This document shows positions 52,021 through 60,180 of a stretch of DNA of 64,000 nucleotides, piece by piece. A program made the position numbers and the translations under genes. The stretch is from Rhizobium sp. NLR16a (GTDB taxonomy: Bacteria; Pseudomonadota; Alphaproteobacteria; Rhizobiales; Rhizobiaceae), in assembly GCF_017948245.1 (NCBI RefSeq), contig NZ_CP072865.1:3621501-3685500 (forward strand), read 5' to 3'. How positions within the stretch are numbered: position 1 is the first letter of the stretch; each line of letters begins with the position of its first letter. The notes beneath the pieces were generated by a model. The model worked only from the letters and a program-made list of their open reading frames with translations, was not told where the DNA came from and did not search any database.

Positions 52021-53058
52021 TCAAATCTCCCCAGCTTGCGGCCCCCAGACATCCGTCAAAGCAAAGCCGCCGGGGTGCGGGTCGAAGGGATCGAGCGCGA
52101 CCTGGGTGAGGCCGAAGGTGAAGCCGCGGCCGGTGATGGTGGGGATGACCGCCGGGCGGCCGGCGACTTCGGTCACTGCCTGCAGGCCGACCTCGAATTC
52201 CGAGCCAATGATCGACTTCGAGGTGAAGACGTCACCGACCTTGGCCTTGCCGCGGGCATAAAGGGTGGCGAGATTGGCGGAATTGCCGGTGCCGCAGGGG
52301 GAGCGGTCGGCCCGGCCTGGCCACATGGTGGTGCAGGTGCGCACCGTGCCGTCCGGCTCGATATCGCGGAACATCACATAGGCGACGCCTGAAATCGCCG
52401 GGATTTCGGGATGGACGACCTTAAGGTCGCGGTTGATCAGCTCTTTCAGGATCATGCCGGCCTGGACGAGGCCGGCCGCATTGGCCTTCTCGATCGTGAG
52501 ATTGATCTGGCCGACATCGACGAGGGCATAGAAGATACCGCCATAGCAGAGATCGGCTTTGATCTTTCCCCAATGGGGCGTGTCGATCCCGATGTCGAGC
52601 TCATGGACGAAGGAGGGCACCATGGTGAGCTTCACCTTCTCGCAGCGCCCGTCGCGGCAGGTCGCCACCGCCTTGACGAGACCGGCCGCGGTCTCCAGCG
52701 TCACGATCGTCTCCGGCTCCTTCATTTCGACGATGCCGGATTCGAGCAAGGCCGTCGTCACGCAGATCGAGTTCGAGCCGGAGCTCGCATGTGCCTGGTC
52801 GGGCTGCAGGATGATGAAAGCAGCGTCGGCGTCGGGGTGCCTCGCCGGCAGCAGCAGGTTGACCGAGCCGATCGGAGCACCGCGCGGCTCCAGGCAGAGA
52901 AAGCGGCGAAGCTCGTCACCCTTCGGATCGGTGTTCAGCCAATGCAGCTGGGCGGCGATGGTATCGCCGGGGATCTTCGGAACGCCGCCGATCGCGACGC
53001 GACCGATCTCGCCCTCGGCATGAACGTCCAGCAGCTGGATCGTGCGCTTCCATCTCAT
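52021..53058 (-). CDS. Proline racemase-family protein, probable 4-hydroxyproline 2-epimerase
   Basis: The 345-residue protein begins MRWKRTIQLLDVHAEGEIGR, typical of the family. The second catalytic thiol is present as C255 in DRSPCGTGNSA. The first position, normally Cys in an M-C-G-H context, is Ser (S93 in ASSGSNSIC). Ser/Cys pairs are reported among 4-hydroxyproline epimerases, whereas 3-hydroxyproline dehydratases change the second Cys to Thr; this argues for epimerase. It would convert trans-4-hydroxy-L-proline to cis-4-hydroxy-D-proline, which the FAD oxidase encoded just upstream could oxidise. Both genes lie on the minus strand 106 bases apart. Confidence 0.83.
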   Translation of the reverse strand: MRWKRTIQLLDVHAEGEIGRVAIGGVPKIPGDTIAAQLHWLNTDPKGDELRRFLCLEPRGAPIGSVNLLLPARHPDADAAFIILQPDQAHASSGSNSICVTTALLESGIVEMKEPETIVTLETAAGLVKAVATCRDGRCEKVKLTMVPSFVHELDIGIDTPHWGKIKADLCYGGIFYALVDVGQINLTIEKANAAGLVQAGMILKELINRDLKVVHPEIPAISGVAYVMFRDIEPDGTVRTCTTMWPGRADRSPCGTGNSANLATLYARGKAKVGDVFTSKSIIGSEFEVGLQAVTEVAGRPAVIPTITGRGFTFGLTQVALDPFDPHPGGFALTDVWGPQAGEI

Positions 53059-53104
53059 CTCGAAACTCCAGTTCGGACGTGACGGCTGATGCCGCCGACG
53101 CGGT

Positions 53105-53166
53105 TCTAACTTGTTTTAACGCAATTCCGAACGGAAAACCGCTTCACACTTTTCCTGGAATTGCTC
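53105..53166. repeat. Dispersed short repeat, copy A (downstream of the FAD-oxidase gene)
   Basis: Contains GCAATTCC and GGAATTGC as inverted ends around AAAACCGCTTCACACTTTTC. A closely similar copy in the same orientation lies at 54521-54590, so the oxidoreductase gene is bracketed by direct repeats. The element overlaps the last bases of that gene. Confidence 0.65.
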
Positions 53167-54415
53167 AGTATCGGTCTATCCGGAACGGGGTCATGTCGAC
53201 CGACGGTTTTGCTCCGCTCACCATATCGCCGATCAACCGCGCTGTCGTCGCGGCATATGTCAGGCCGAGATGGCCATGGCCGGTGGCATAAAAAACCCCC
53301 GGCATCTTCGAGGACGGCGAAATGATCGGGATCGTATCGGGCAAGGCCGGGCGGTGACCCATCCATTCCGTCGTCTCCTCGGCCTTCAGCCCGGGAAGCG
53401 CGCGCTGGGCGTGGCGCACCAGCACCCGCGGACGGCGGAAATCGGGAGCGGCGTCAAGCCCGGCCAGCTCGACATTGCCGCCGACGCGGATGCCGCCGGC
53501 AGTCGGCGTCACCATGAAGGCGCGATGCGGCCAGATCAGCGAGTAACGCATGGAAATGCCGGGCTTCATGATCTGCGTGTGATAACCGCGCTCGGTCTCC
53601 AGCGGGATCGGTTCGCCGAGCTTGGCCGCCAGGAAACGGGTGTGGACGCCGGCGGCAAGCACAACGGAAGCCGCCTCGACACGGCTGCCATTGTCGAGGA
53701 GGACGACGACGCTGCCATCGCCCTTGCGCTCGATATTCCTCACGGTGCCGGAGACGAAGGTTGCGCCGGCCGCCAGGGCGGCGTCGGTCAGTTTGACCAC
53801 CAGCTTGTAGGGATCGCGGACCGACTTATTGTCGGGGAGCAGCACCGCTTTGGCGATGACAGACGACAGGGCGGGCTCATAATATTGGATGGCGCCGTTG
53901 CTCAACACCTCGAATTCGAGGCCGTAGCGCTGCATCATGGCGAGGTGGCCGCGATCGGCGGTAAACTCAGCCTCCGTCTCGTAGATCGCCAGGCAACCTT
54001 CCTCGGTCAGCAGATCGGATGCGCCGATCGCCTTCAGCATTTCGCGGAAATCGGCGAGCGCCCGCAGCGACAGGCTCATGCCGGCATCCTCGATCTCCCT
54101 CAAGCGCGAAGGCCGGCCGGCGGCGAGGAAGCGCAGGAACCAGGGCAGCATCTTGGCGGCATAGGACGGCCGCAGCCAGACCGGGCCTTCGGGGTCGAGC
54201 AGCCAGCCGGGGATCTTCTTCCAGGTCGAAGGGCCGGAGCCGGCGGCGAAATCGAGCGCGATGCTCGCCATATTGCCGAAAGAGGTGCCACGTCCGGGCT
54301 CACCCTTGTCGATCAGCGTGACCTGAAATCCGCGCCGCTGCAAATCGAAAGCGATCGAGGCGCCGATCACGCCCGCGCCGACGACAGCCACCTTCTTCTT
54401 CGTCTCATCCGTCAT
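53165..54415 (-). CDS. FAD-dependent D-amino-acid oxidoreductase (DadA-like)
   Basis: The 416-residue protein starts at ATG 54415; an in-frame ATG at 54439 is possible and neither has a strong ribosome binding site. The FAD-binding beta-alpha-beta motif is VAVVGAGVIGASIAFDL near residue 10, followed by VTLIDKGEPGRGTSFGN. The C-terminal FAD contact is YATGHGHLGLTYA. It belongs to the DadA/glycine oxidase group that deaminates D-amino acids with electrons passing to the respiratory chain or oxygen. Next to a hydroxyproline epimerase its likely substrate is cis-4-hydroxy-D-proline. A palindrome at 54461 lies just upstream of the gene. Confidence 0.86.
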   Translation of the reverse strand: MTDETKKKVAVVGAGVIGASIAFDLQRRGFQVTLIDKGEPGRGTSFGNMASIALDFAAGSGPSTWKKIPGWLLDPEGPVWLRPSYAAKMLPWFLRFLAAGRPSRLREIEDAGMSLSLRALADFREMLKAIGASDLLTEEGCLAIYETEAEFTADRGHLAMMQRYGLEFEVLSNGAIQYYEPALSSVIAKAVLLPDNKSVRDPYKLVVKLTDAALAAGATFVSGTVRNIERKGDGSVVVLLDNGSRVEAASVVLAAGVHTRFLAAKLGEPIPLETERGYHTQIMKPGISMRYSLIWPHRAFMVTPTAGGIRVGGNVELAGLDAAPDFRRPRVLVRHAQRALPGLKAEETTEWMGHRPALPDTIPIISPSSKMPGVFYATGHGHLGLTYAATTARLIGDMVSGAKPSVDMTPFRIDRY

Positions 54416-54460
54416 GCGATCAACCCACCCGCACGGCATACAGTATCGCCGTTCGCAAAC

Positions 54461-54472
54461 CTGATATATCAG
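54461..54472. promoter_or_regulatory. Candidate operator upstream of the hydroxyproline genes
   Basis: CTGATATATCAG is a perfect 12-base palindrome 46 bases before the oxidoreductase start. The TGATATATCA core is a common shape for GntR-family sites. No regulator gene is adjacent. Confidence 0.5.
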
Positions 54473-54488
54473 ATCAGCGATGCTGCCT

Positions 54489-54590
54489 AGAGCGGTTCAG
54501 TTTTTCACGGAAACGCGGAACCGCTCTAACCTTTTGGATTTACGCAATTCCGAAACGCGAAACCGCCGTGCACTTTTGCTGGAATTACTC
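54489..54590. repeat. Small palindrome plus dispersed short repeat, copy B
   Basis: TAGAGCGGTTC (54489-54499) pairs with GAACCGCTCTA (54519-54529). It is followed by ACGCAATTCCGAAACGCGAA and a stretch ending GGAATTACTC that matches the repeat at 53105-53166 in the same orientation. Confidence 0.65.
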
Positions 54591-54600
54591 CGCGGAATTC

Positions 54601-55878
54601 TTACTGGCTTTCGGGCAGGCCGGCGCCGACACTGTCACCGACCGAACCGACGGTGTTGTCCATCGACTGGCCGAGCCGCTTCAGCTGCGCATCGTAGTTG
54701 CGCCGGGTGCGCGGATCGAAGATTGCGATCGGCGTGCTGACGGCGACGCTGACCGCACTTCCGGCCGTCTGAGCCGCCCCCATCGCCACCGCGCCGACGG
54801 CCTCGCCGAGGCCGACATTGGAATCGGTGATCGTCTGGCCGGCAATCAGCCGGTCGCCGATCAGCTTCACCACTTCCGGGCTTTCGGCGAATTTGCCGTG
54901 GTTCAGCCGGTCGCCGCCCTTGAGCTTGGTGAGATCGAGCACGGTGATGCCGGCCGCCTCCAGCTTGCTGCGGTAAGGCTCGGCGGAAGGATCGATCTGG
55001 CCGAGCCGGTCGATATTGCCCGAGATGCGCCGCGACAGCGCCAGCGCCCGATCATCCCTGGAGACGAAGATGGTGAAATGCGGCCGGTCCTTGCCGAGGC
55101 TCATGAACTGCCGGCCGAAGACGTCGACATCGAGATCCGGCGAGGCAAGGATGACATTGTTGATCTTCGAAGCGACGTGACCGTTGCGGATCGCCATCTG
55201 CCGGAGTGCTTCGACGGTCAGCCAGGTGCCCATCGAATGGGCCATGACGGTGACGTCGCTGACGGCGGGATTGGCGGCGGTGCGGGTCAGCAGCTCTTCC
55301 AGCGCATCGCGGGAATAGTTGGTGCTTTCCTTGTCGTAATTGTAATCGAAGATGCTGGCGCGCGACGGCCAGGTGAAGACGACGGGCGCAACGTCGGCAT
55401 GCGAATCGTGGACGATCTGCGCGAAACGATAGACCGCGTCTTCATAACGGTTGTTGAAGCCGTGCACGAAGACGAGCACGCGGCGGCTCTTCGGCATATG
55501 GGTTTTCAGCCAGCTCTCGCCTGCCCGCTCGCCCTCGAGCGGATCGACGGAAACGGTGACGAAGTCACGGAGCGGATCGGCCGGCAGGCGCTTCGGCCAT
55601 TGCACCTGGCCGACCGTGCGGTTGGCTTCCGGCGGAATCGAGACATCGACGGCGTTAACGGCAAGCCCCGTGCCGCGTTCGCCGGAGAAAAGCACGGCCG
55701 GGTTGTCATCGGCAGCGCGCGTCGTCGCCACCAGGAGATCGACCTTCGACGTGCCCGGAGGCACGGTGCCGGCCGCCTGCATCACCCCGACCGGTCGGCC
55801 GCCGCAGCCGGCGAGCACCATCGTTGCGACCAGAAGCCCTGTCAGAGCCGCATGCGAGCCGCGCCATCTGCCGATCAT
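54601..55878 (-). CDS. Alpha/beta-hydrolase lipoprotein (DUF900 type)
   Basis: ATG 55878 has GGAG eight bases upstream and starts a lipoprotein signal (MIGRWRGSHAALTGLLVATM, then VLAGC with the lipid-attachment Cys). In the 425-residue protein the hydrolase core has LVFVHGFNNRYEDAVYRFAQ as the oxyanion strand, the nucleophile elbow AHSMG and later DLDVDVFGRQF. AHSMG departs from GxSxG only at the first Gly, which is normal for this family. The C-terminal 60 residues are low-complexity (AVGAVAMGAAQTAGSAVSVA). It is probably a periplasm-facing membrane-anchored esterase of unknown substrate. It is monocistronic. Confidence 0.85.
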   Translation of the reverse strand: MIGRWRGSHAALTGLLVATMVLAGCGGRPVGVMQAAGTVPPGTSKVDLLVATTRAADDNPAVLFSGERGTGLAVNAVDVSIPPEANRTVGQVQWPKRLPADPLRDFVTVSVDPLEGERAGESWLKTHMPKSRRVLVFVHGFNNRYEDAVYRFAQIVHDSHADVAPVVFTWPSRASIFDYNYDKESTNYSRDALEELLTRTAANPAVSDVTVMAHSMGTWLTVEALRQMAIRNGHVASKINNVILASPDLDVDVFGRQFMSLGKDRPHFTIFVSRDDRALALSRRISGNIDRLGQIDPSAEPYRSKLEAAGITVLDLTKLKGGDRLNHGKFAESPEVVKLIGDRLIAGQTITDSNVGLGEAVGAVAMGAAQTAGSAVSVAVSTPIAIFDPRTRRNYDAQLKRLGQSMDNTVGSVGDSVGAGLPESQ

Positions 55879-55992
55879 GACTAACTCCAACCGGTTCACG
55901 CGCCGGACAGACGGCACAGGTTCAAATAGTCCGGCGAAGGCTGTCGAGTCAAATTGTGCACGGCAAAGCAGCGCCGGCGAAATGGCATGAGG

Positions 55993-56118
55993 GGAAAAGA
56001 AAAGAGCCTGGCGCGGGAGGAGGTGCGCCAGGCTCTCGATCCTGACCGACAACTGGGAGGAGGAGTGTTGCCGGTCCGATGTAAGAGCGCTTGGGAGGAG
56101 GAGTGCGCTGCTTACGAA
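55993..56118 (-). ncRNA. Trans-acting small RNA, alpha-r14/NfeR1-like, with three anti-Shine-Dalgarno loops
   Basis: Read on the minus strand the region folds into three consecutive hairpins: 56115-56081 (stem GTAAG-C-AGCGC), 56076-56044 (GACCGGCAAC paired with GTTGTCGGTC) and 56035-56004 (an 11-bp stem, GAGCCTGGCGC). Each loop displays CCTCCTCCC, complementary to ribosome binding sites. The last hairpin ends in TTTTCTTTT and is a Rho-independent terminator. This is the layout of the rhizobial alpha-r14 sRNAs (Smr14C2/NfeR1 in Sinorhizobium, about 123 nt), which silence transporter mRNAs by masking start regions. The 5' end is estimated, and no clear promoter was identified. Confidence 0.85.
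56004..56035 (-). terminator. Rho-independent terminator of the sRNA
   Basis: An 11-bp perfect stem (56025-56035 with 56004-56014) and a 10-base loop carrying the third CCTCCTCCC is followed on the minus strand by TTTTCTTTTCCCC. Confidence 0.88.
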
Positions 56119-56281
56119 GATAGTGATACCCCATTCATTTGATCGGGAATAGCGAAATTACCGCAATGCAGCAATGCAATGAGCGCAATGCTCGCCACTT
56201 CAAGCGGCAGTGCGCGCCTCATTTTGCGGCATCTTTGACCGGGTGGTCAAAATTTGCTGAAAGATGTGGCAGTGGCGGCAG

Positions 56282-56455
56282 CCCCTCATCCGCCTGCCGG
56301 CACCTCTGCCTGGGTCGAGCCGCGGGTCTCGTCCCGTCCTTCGGACCCCCGTAAACGGGGCGAAGGGATATGCGGCAACCTCTCCGTCCCTCGCCAACCT
56401 TTCCCAGGGCACGTCCCCTCGCCCCGCGAGCGGAGAGAGGGTTAGGGTGAGGGGG
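56282..56455. repeat. Rhizobial mosaic intergenic repeat (copy 6 of 7)
   Basis: Runs from CCCCTCATCCGCCTGCCG through GGGTCGAGCCGCGGGTCTCG and CACGTCCCCTCGCCCCGC to TTAGGGTGAGGGGG, in the same orientation as the copy at 16510. The rest of the gap between 55879 and 56474 holds the sRNA and no gene. Confidence 0.75.
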
Positions 56456-56474
56456 CCGCCGCTTGCATCACTCC

Positions 56475-57356
56475 TCAAGCGGCCTTGAAGACCTTCCTGC
56501 CCTCGGCGTCCAGCGCGGTAAACTCCTCATCGGACAGCGTGATGTCCACCGCCGCGACGTTTTCTTCCAGGTGCCTGACCTTCGAGGTGCCGGGGATCGG
56601 CAGCATCACCGGGCTGCGCTTCAGCACCCAGGCGAGCGCGACCTGGCTGGGAGCGGCATTGTGCTTCCTGGCGATCGTATCGAGCAGCGAGCCTGATTTG
56701 GCAAGATCGCCGGCGGCGAGCGGGTACCAGGGGATGAAACCGATATTGTGCTTGGCGCAATAATCGAGCACGTCTTCGCTGGTGCGATCGACGAGGTTGT
56801 AGCGGTTCTGGACGGTGGCGACCTTGAAGTGCTTCGAGGCCGCCTCGATCTCGGCGACGGAGACTTCGCTCAAGCCCGCATGGCGGATGAGGCCGGCATC
56901 GAGCAGCGATCTGATCGCGTCGAACTGCTCCTTGGCAGGCACCTTCGGATCGATGCGGTGAAGCTGCCACAGATCGATCTGCTCGACGCCGAGATTGCGC
57001 AGGCTCTTATGCGCCTGCTGGATCAGATATTCCGGACGGCCGACGGGCAGCCAGATGTCGGGACCATGGCGGGTGAGGCCGCCCTTGGTGGCGATGACGG
57101 ATCCCGCGTCATAGGGATGCAGCGCCTCCTTGATCAGCCATTCGGAGACATCGGGGCCGTAGGAATCGGCCGTATCGATGAAATTGACGCCAAGCTCCGG
57201 CAGGCGCTTCAGCGTCCGCATGGACTCGGCATGGTCATCGGGCTCGCCCCAGATCCCCTTGCCGGTAACGCGCATGGCGCCGAAGCCGAGACGATTGACC
57301 TCGATCTCGCCGCCGATCCTGAAGGTTCCTGACTTGGCTGCGTTGTGACTGAACAT
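56475..57356 (-). CDS. Aldo/keto reductase (Tas/YajO-like oxidoreductase)
   Basis: ATG 57356 follows GGGAGGAAA and gives 293 residues; the frame to 57386 is rejected. The tetrad is visible as Asp and Tyr in [17 protein letters not shown], Lys in VIATKGG and His in WQLHRID. The C-terminus keeps the NADP-binding pattern [14 protein letters not shown]. It is a short AKR reducing an unknown carbonyl. It is unrelated in detail to the longer fucose-dehydrogenase-like AKR at 11107. It stands alone with a promoter region of about 330 bases shared with nothing obvious. Confidence 0.86.
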   Translation of the reverse strand: MFSHNAAKSGTFRIGGEIEVNRLGFGAMRVTGKGIWGEPDDHAESMRTLKRLPELGVNFIDTADSYGPDVSEWLIKEALHPYDAGSVIATKGGLTRHGPDIWLPVGRPEYLIQQAHKSLRNLGVEQIDLWQLHRIDPKVPAKEQFDAIRSLLDAGLIRHAGLSEVSVAEIEAASKHFKVATVQNRYNLVDRTSEDVLDYCAKHNIGFIPWYPLAAGDLAKSGSLLDTIARKHNAAPSQVALAWVLKRSPVMLPIPGTSKVRHLEENVAAVDITLSDEEFTALDAEGRKVFKAA

Positions 57357-57685
57357 GATCTTTCCTCCCTTCGTCACTAAAATCATTCAATGTCGATGAA
57401 ATGGCCGAAGCCGCCCGCTTCGCCAGGGCCGGGATGCCGGGCTGGCGAGGATGGATCCAGTTCTGAATGTCTGCCGGGTCTGGTGATGCCCGGCATGGTG
57501 ATGACCCGGCCGCCGCGGCGATATCGGACATGCGGCCGTGGCGACGCTTGCACATATAGGACGACCCCGACGGGATAACAGGGAGGGGCCGAAAACATCG
57601 TCCTTCGACCGGCGCCGCTGCGGTGCGCCGGAATATCGGCCGGGCTGCGACGAAGCCTGTCGCTTCCGCTCAGCCGTTGCCGCGT
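57357..57685. other. Intergenic stretch
   Basis: Nothing convincing is seen in these 329 bases; short frames on the plus strand are shadows extending into the methyltransferase gene. The promoter of the AKR gene is expected near its 57356 end. Confidence 0.5.
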
Positions 57686-58348
57686 TCAGCCGGCCGATTC
57701 GCCGGAAAAGGCGGCGACTTCGATGTCCGCCTCGCGGTATCTCAGGCGCTCGCGCGAGAGTTCCAGCGGCTTGCGGCGCGAGATCCGGTAGACGGAGGCT
57801 GGCGGGAGGTTGCGAACCGTACCGCCGATGCGCACCGCCTTCAGGCCGAGGCGATCGAGGATCGGCCGCGGCACCGGGCAGCGCGGACCATAGGTGAATT
57901 GATAGACGGCTCCGCCCGGGCGCATATAGGTGAAGACGCCGGCAAGGATCGAGGCGATCTTGCGCGGCGACATCGACAGAAGCGGCAGCCCGCTGATGAC
58001 GGCGCCGACCGGTTCGCCTTCGAAAATATCGGCCTGGGCAAGGTGGGCCGCGTCCATCTGTAATATGCGCGCCGCCGGGAACCGCGCCTGCAGCGCATCG
58101 ATGAATTCCGGGCCGTATTCGATCAGCGTCAGATCCGTCTCGCTGATGCCGCGGGCAAGCAGCGCCCGGGTGAAGACGCCCGTGCCGGGGCCGAGCTCGA
58201 TGATCGGCCCGTCGAGCGCCGCAATTTCGCTGGTCATGATCCTGGCAAGTGAATCACCCGACGGCGCGATGGCGGCCACCCGAAGCGGATTGCTAATCCA
58301 GGAGCGGAAAAAATGCAGGAAATCCGAGCATGCAGCCTTTGCGGTCAT
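57686..58348 (-). CDS. SAM-dependent methyltransferase, PmtA-like (phospholipid N-methyltransferase type)
   Basis: The 220-residue protein shows the rhizobial PmtA pattern: FLHFFRSWISNPLRVAAIAP at the start, the SAM-binding motif ELGPGTGVFTRALLARGIS, the acidic residue in TLIEYGPEF, then VGAVISGLPLLSMSP and YQFTYGPRCPVP. The end VRIGGTVRNLPPASVYRISR also fits. PmtA makes phosphatidylcholine from phosphatidylethanolamine. The known Sinorhizobium PmtA is slightly shorter and differs here in sequence, so this may be a paralogue with another acceptor. It is monocistronic. Confidence 0.78.
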   Translation of the reverse strand: MTAKAACSDFLHFFRSWISNPLRVAAIAPSGDSLARIMTSEIAALDGPIIELGPGTGVFTRALLARGISETDLTLIEYGPEFIDALQARFPAARILQMDAAHLAQADIFEGEPVGAVISGLPLLSMSPRKIASILAGVFTYMRPGGAVYQFTYGPRCPVPRPILDRLGLKAVRIGGTVRNLPPASVYRISRRKPLELSRERLRYREADIEVAAFSGESAG

Positions 58349-58530
58349 GACTGTCCCACCTGTCTGAAATTCAATTGATTATGAATGCGACCATCGCGGC
58401 TAGCATGGCAATTCCAAGGCAGAGACGTCAATCGCCCTTGTGAGCCGGCATTTCCCACCTCTTTTCCCACTGGCGTCCGGCATTTTTGCATCTATGCAGC
58501 TATGACATAGCGAGCGCCCTCGTCTGCGGC

Positions 58531-58555
58531 AAAAAGGGCGGCCGGGAAGCCGCCC
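58531..58555 (-). terminator. Rho-independent terminator of the small secreted-protein gene
   Basis: On the minus strand GGGCGGC-TTCCCG-GCCGCCC is followed by TTTTTGCC, 40 bases after the stop codon at 58595. Confidence 0.82.
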
Positions 58556-58594
58556 CTCACCGCGATGGCCTGGTCGCCACCGCAAAGCGCCGCG

Positions 58595-58891
58595 TTAATA
58601 GTTGCAGCCGGAACTGCTGGTCGGATTGAAGCCGAGCTTGCAATCCATGTTCAGCGGCTTCTTCGGGTTCATCATGGAGGGCGAGGCCATGCCCTTCGGG
58701 TTGCCTTCACCGATCGAACCGGTCGTGCTCCTGTCGTGCTGCAGGCGGGTCTCATGCTCGACAACCTGCTGCTTGACCGAACCCTGCTGCGTCGCGCTCG
58801 ACTGGAGGGGAGCCGCTTGCGCCGCGAAGGTGGCAAGGCCAAGCATCGCACCCAGGACCGCGGCGGCCAGGCCGCTCTTGAACGTCGTCAT
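58595..58891 (-). CDS. Small secreted hypothetical protein
   Basis: The 98-residue precursor starts at ATG 58891 with CCAAGGAGATG upstream and has a clean signal peptide (MTTFKSGLAAAVLGAMLGLA, cleavage after AQA). The mature part of about 70 residues is polar, with a Gln/Ser/Thr-rich stretch (SSATQQGSVKQQVVEHETRL), and ends with two cysteines (MDCKLGFNPTSSSGCNY) that could form a disulfide. It has its own terminator at 58531, so it is an independent gene. The family is a rhizobial hypothetical that I do not recognise by function. Confidence 0.75.
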   Translation of the reverse strand: MTTFKSGLAAAVLGAMLGLATFAAQAAPLQSSATQQGSVKQQVVEHETRLQHDRSTTGSIGEGNPKGMASPSMMNPKKPLNMDCKLGFNPTSSSGCNY

Positions 58892-59007
58892 ATTGTCATC
58901 TCCTTGGGAGGATCGGGTGATTTACGCCGAGGAGGTAGGAAGCGGATTTGTCACAATCTACCGCGACGCAATAGAGGTCACGAACATGTGAGCGGCGCCC
59001 GAACAGG

Positions 59008-59033
59008 AAAAAGGCGGCACGCGCCGCCTTTTT
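59008..59033. terminator. Bidirectional Rho-independent terminator
   Basis: AAAAAGGCGGC at 59008-59018, loop ACGC and GCCGCCTTTTT at 59023-59033 form a symmetric A/T-flanked hairpin. It lies just past the inferred original stop of the frameshifted gene at 59045. Confidence 0.8.
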
Positions 59034-59044
59034 CATTTGCCGGC

Positions 59045-59411
59045 TCAATAGCCGTTATCACAGGGCATGCTGGACCGATCGACCCCGAAAACGTAGGGTT
59101 GCACATCGTCGGAGCCACCGGCCTGTCGGCGGGTTGGCGGACGATGGAGTCGGTGGCGCCGGCCTCATCGCCGAAGGCGGCAAGCGGGTACCAGTAGCCA
59201 TCGGAGTGACGGTGGGTGCCGGGGCGCTCCGTTCGGAAACCTCGATAGCCCTGCCAGAGACCGGCATGCGGCTTATATTGCACGGTTTTTGCTTCGGAAA
59301 TATCGGGCGGTCGAACCGTTTGAACGGGAGCGGCTTCAGCTTGGCCGATCGGCGCAAGGGCGAGAAGTACACTGAACGCAATGGCGGAACGGACAAATTG
59401 AAGATCTTCAT
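59045..59411 (-). pseudogene. Frameshifted small secreted-protein gene (BA14K-like)
   Basis: An excellent ribosome binding site (AAGGAGGGTTTAAC) precedes ATG 59411, and the frame starts MKIFNLS. The rest of a signal peptide (RSAIAFSVLLALAPIGQAEA) continues only in another frame, consistent with loss of one base near 59390 (TCC CGT reduced to TCCGT). That second frame then reads VQYKPHAGLWQGYRGF and RHSDGYWYPLAAFG, typical of rhizobial BA14K-like proteins. Near 59069 another single-base loss would restore the end PSMPCDNGY and a TGA at 59045-59047, directly before the terminator. Either two frameshifts inactivate it or the sequence has errors. Confidence 0.65.
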
Positions 59412-59600
59412 GTTAAACCCTCCTTCGTGGATTTAACCTGAGAAAATGCCGACACGAAGGGCGCGCTTCCCAGCGCGTGCGAAACTTCCAAAACTCGTGA
59501 TTGCAGGCGATCCGGCGTGAGTTTTTCGCGAGAAAACGTGAAAGCTGTAACAGCAGAATGGCGCGATCCGGCGCTGGTCAAGAATGCGAATTCTCTGTTT

Positions 59601-59921
59601 TCAATTCGCGTATAATGCCCGGTAACCTTGGGCCGAGAGACAGGCGACATACTGGCGATGGGCGGCGGCGCGCGCCACGGTTTCCGCTTCGAACGCATCG
59701 GCCTGCGCATATCCGGTCAACTGGGCGCGCAGCTCATACTGGCGCTTCGCCTCGCCATACATGGCATTGCCGTCAGTCATGCAAAGGCTGTGCGCAACGG
59801 ACGGCGGATTGACCGGTAAGCCGACTGCCAGCAGCACCGGCTCGTTGGCATGGTCGATGCAGCCGGCAAGGGCGGCTATCGTCGCGAGGATCGCCAGGAC
59901 CCGAAAAATTCCCACCGTCAT
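59601..59921 (-). CDS. Small lipoprotein of unknown function
   Basis: ATG 59921 follows GGAGGAATGC. The 106-residue precursor has a lipoprotein signal (MTVGIFRVLAILATIAALAG with the lipid-modified Cys next). The mature domain carries two further cysteines (HSLCMTD, QYVACLSAQGY) and an alanine-rich helix (AQADAFEAETVARAAAHRQY). It is probably anchored in the outer or inner membrane on the periplasmic side. The conserved-looking ending YVACLSAQGYRAL suggests a small conserved rhizobial family. No operon partner is evident. Confidence 0.75.
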   Translation of the reverse strand: MTVGIFRVLAILATIAALAGCIDHANEPVLLAVGLPVNPPSVAHSLCMTDGNAMYGEAKRQYELRAQLTGYAQADAFEAETVARAAAHRQYVACLSAQGYRALYAN

Positions 59922-60064
59922 GCATTCCTCCGAGATCATCAGGCCTGCGAATACATCAGGAAGGTTGCGCGAAGCTAAGCATGCGGGAAAACCAATGCCG
60001 CTGCCGACCGAGGACGGTCGTCACGCTCCACCGCGGGAACCCCCACCAAAATCTATATAGCACC

Positions 60065-60180
60065 TCGGAATCCCGAAATAGGCCGCGGCGTTGAAATCAT
60101 TGCGTTTCCGCTCAGCCGAAAAGCTTACGAAGCGCGGCGAATTTCGGAATCCCGAAGCGGACGGATTTCGGGATCCCGAA
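60065..60180. repeat. Three iteron-like copies of TCGGRATCCCGAA
   Basis: Copies lie at 60065-60077, 60144-60156 and 60168-60180, the last inside the 14-base palindrome TTCGGGATCCCGAA. Two fall in the 3' end of the winged-helix gene and one beyond its stop codon, so the repetition is not explained by the protein alone. Confidence 0.65.

Noticed and set aside
60065..60180. CRISPR-like array from the repeated TCGGRATCCCGAA units
   Set aside because: Only three 13-base units with unequal spacing (79 and 24 bases start to start); no CRISPR repeat and no cas genes.
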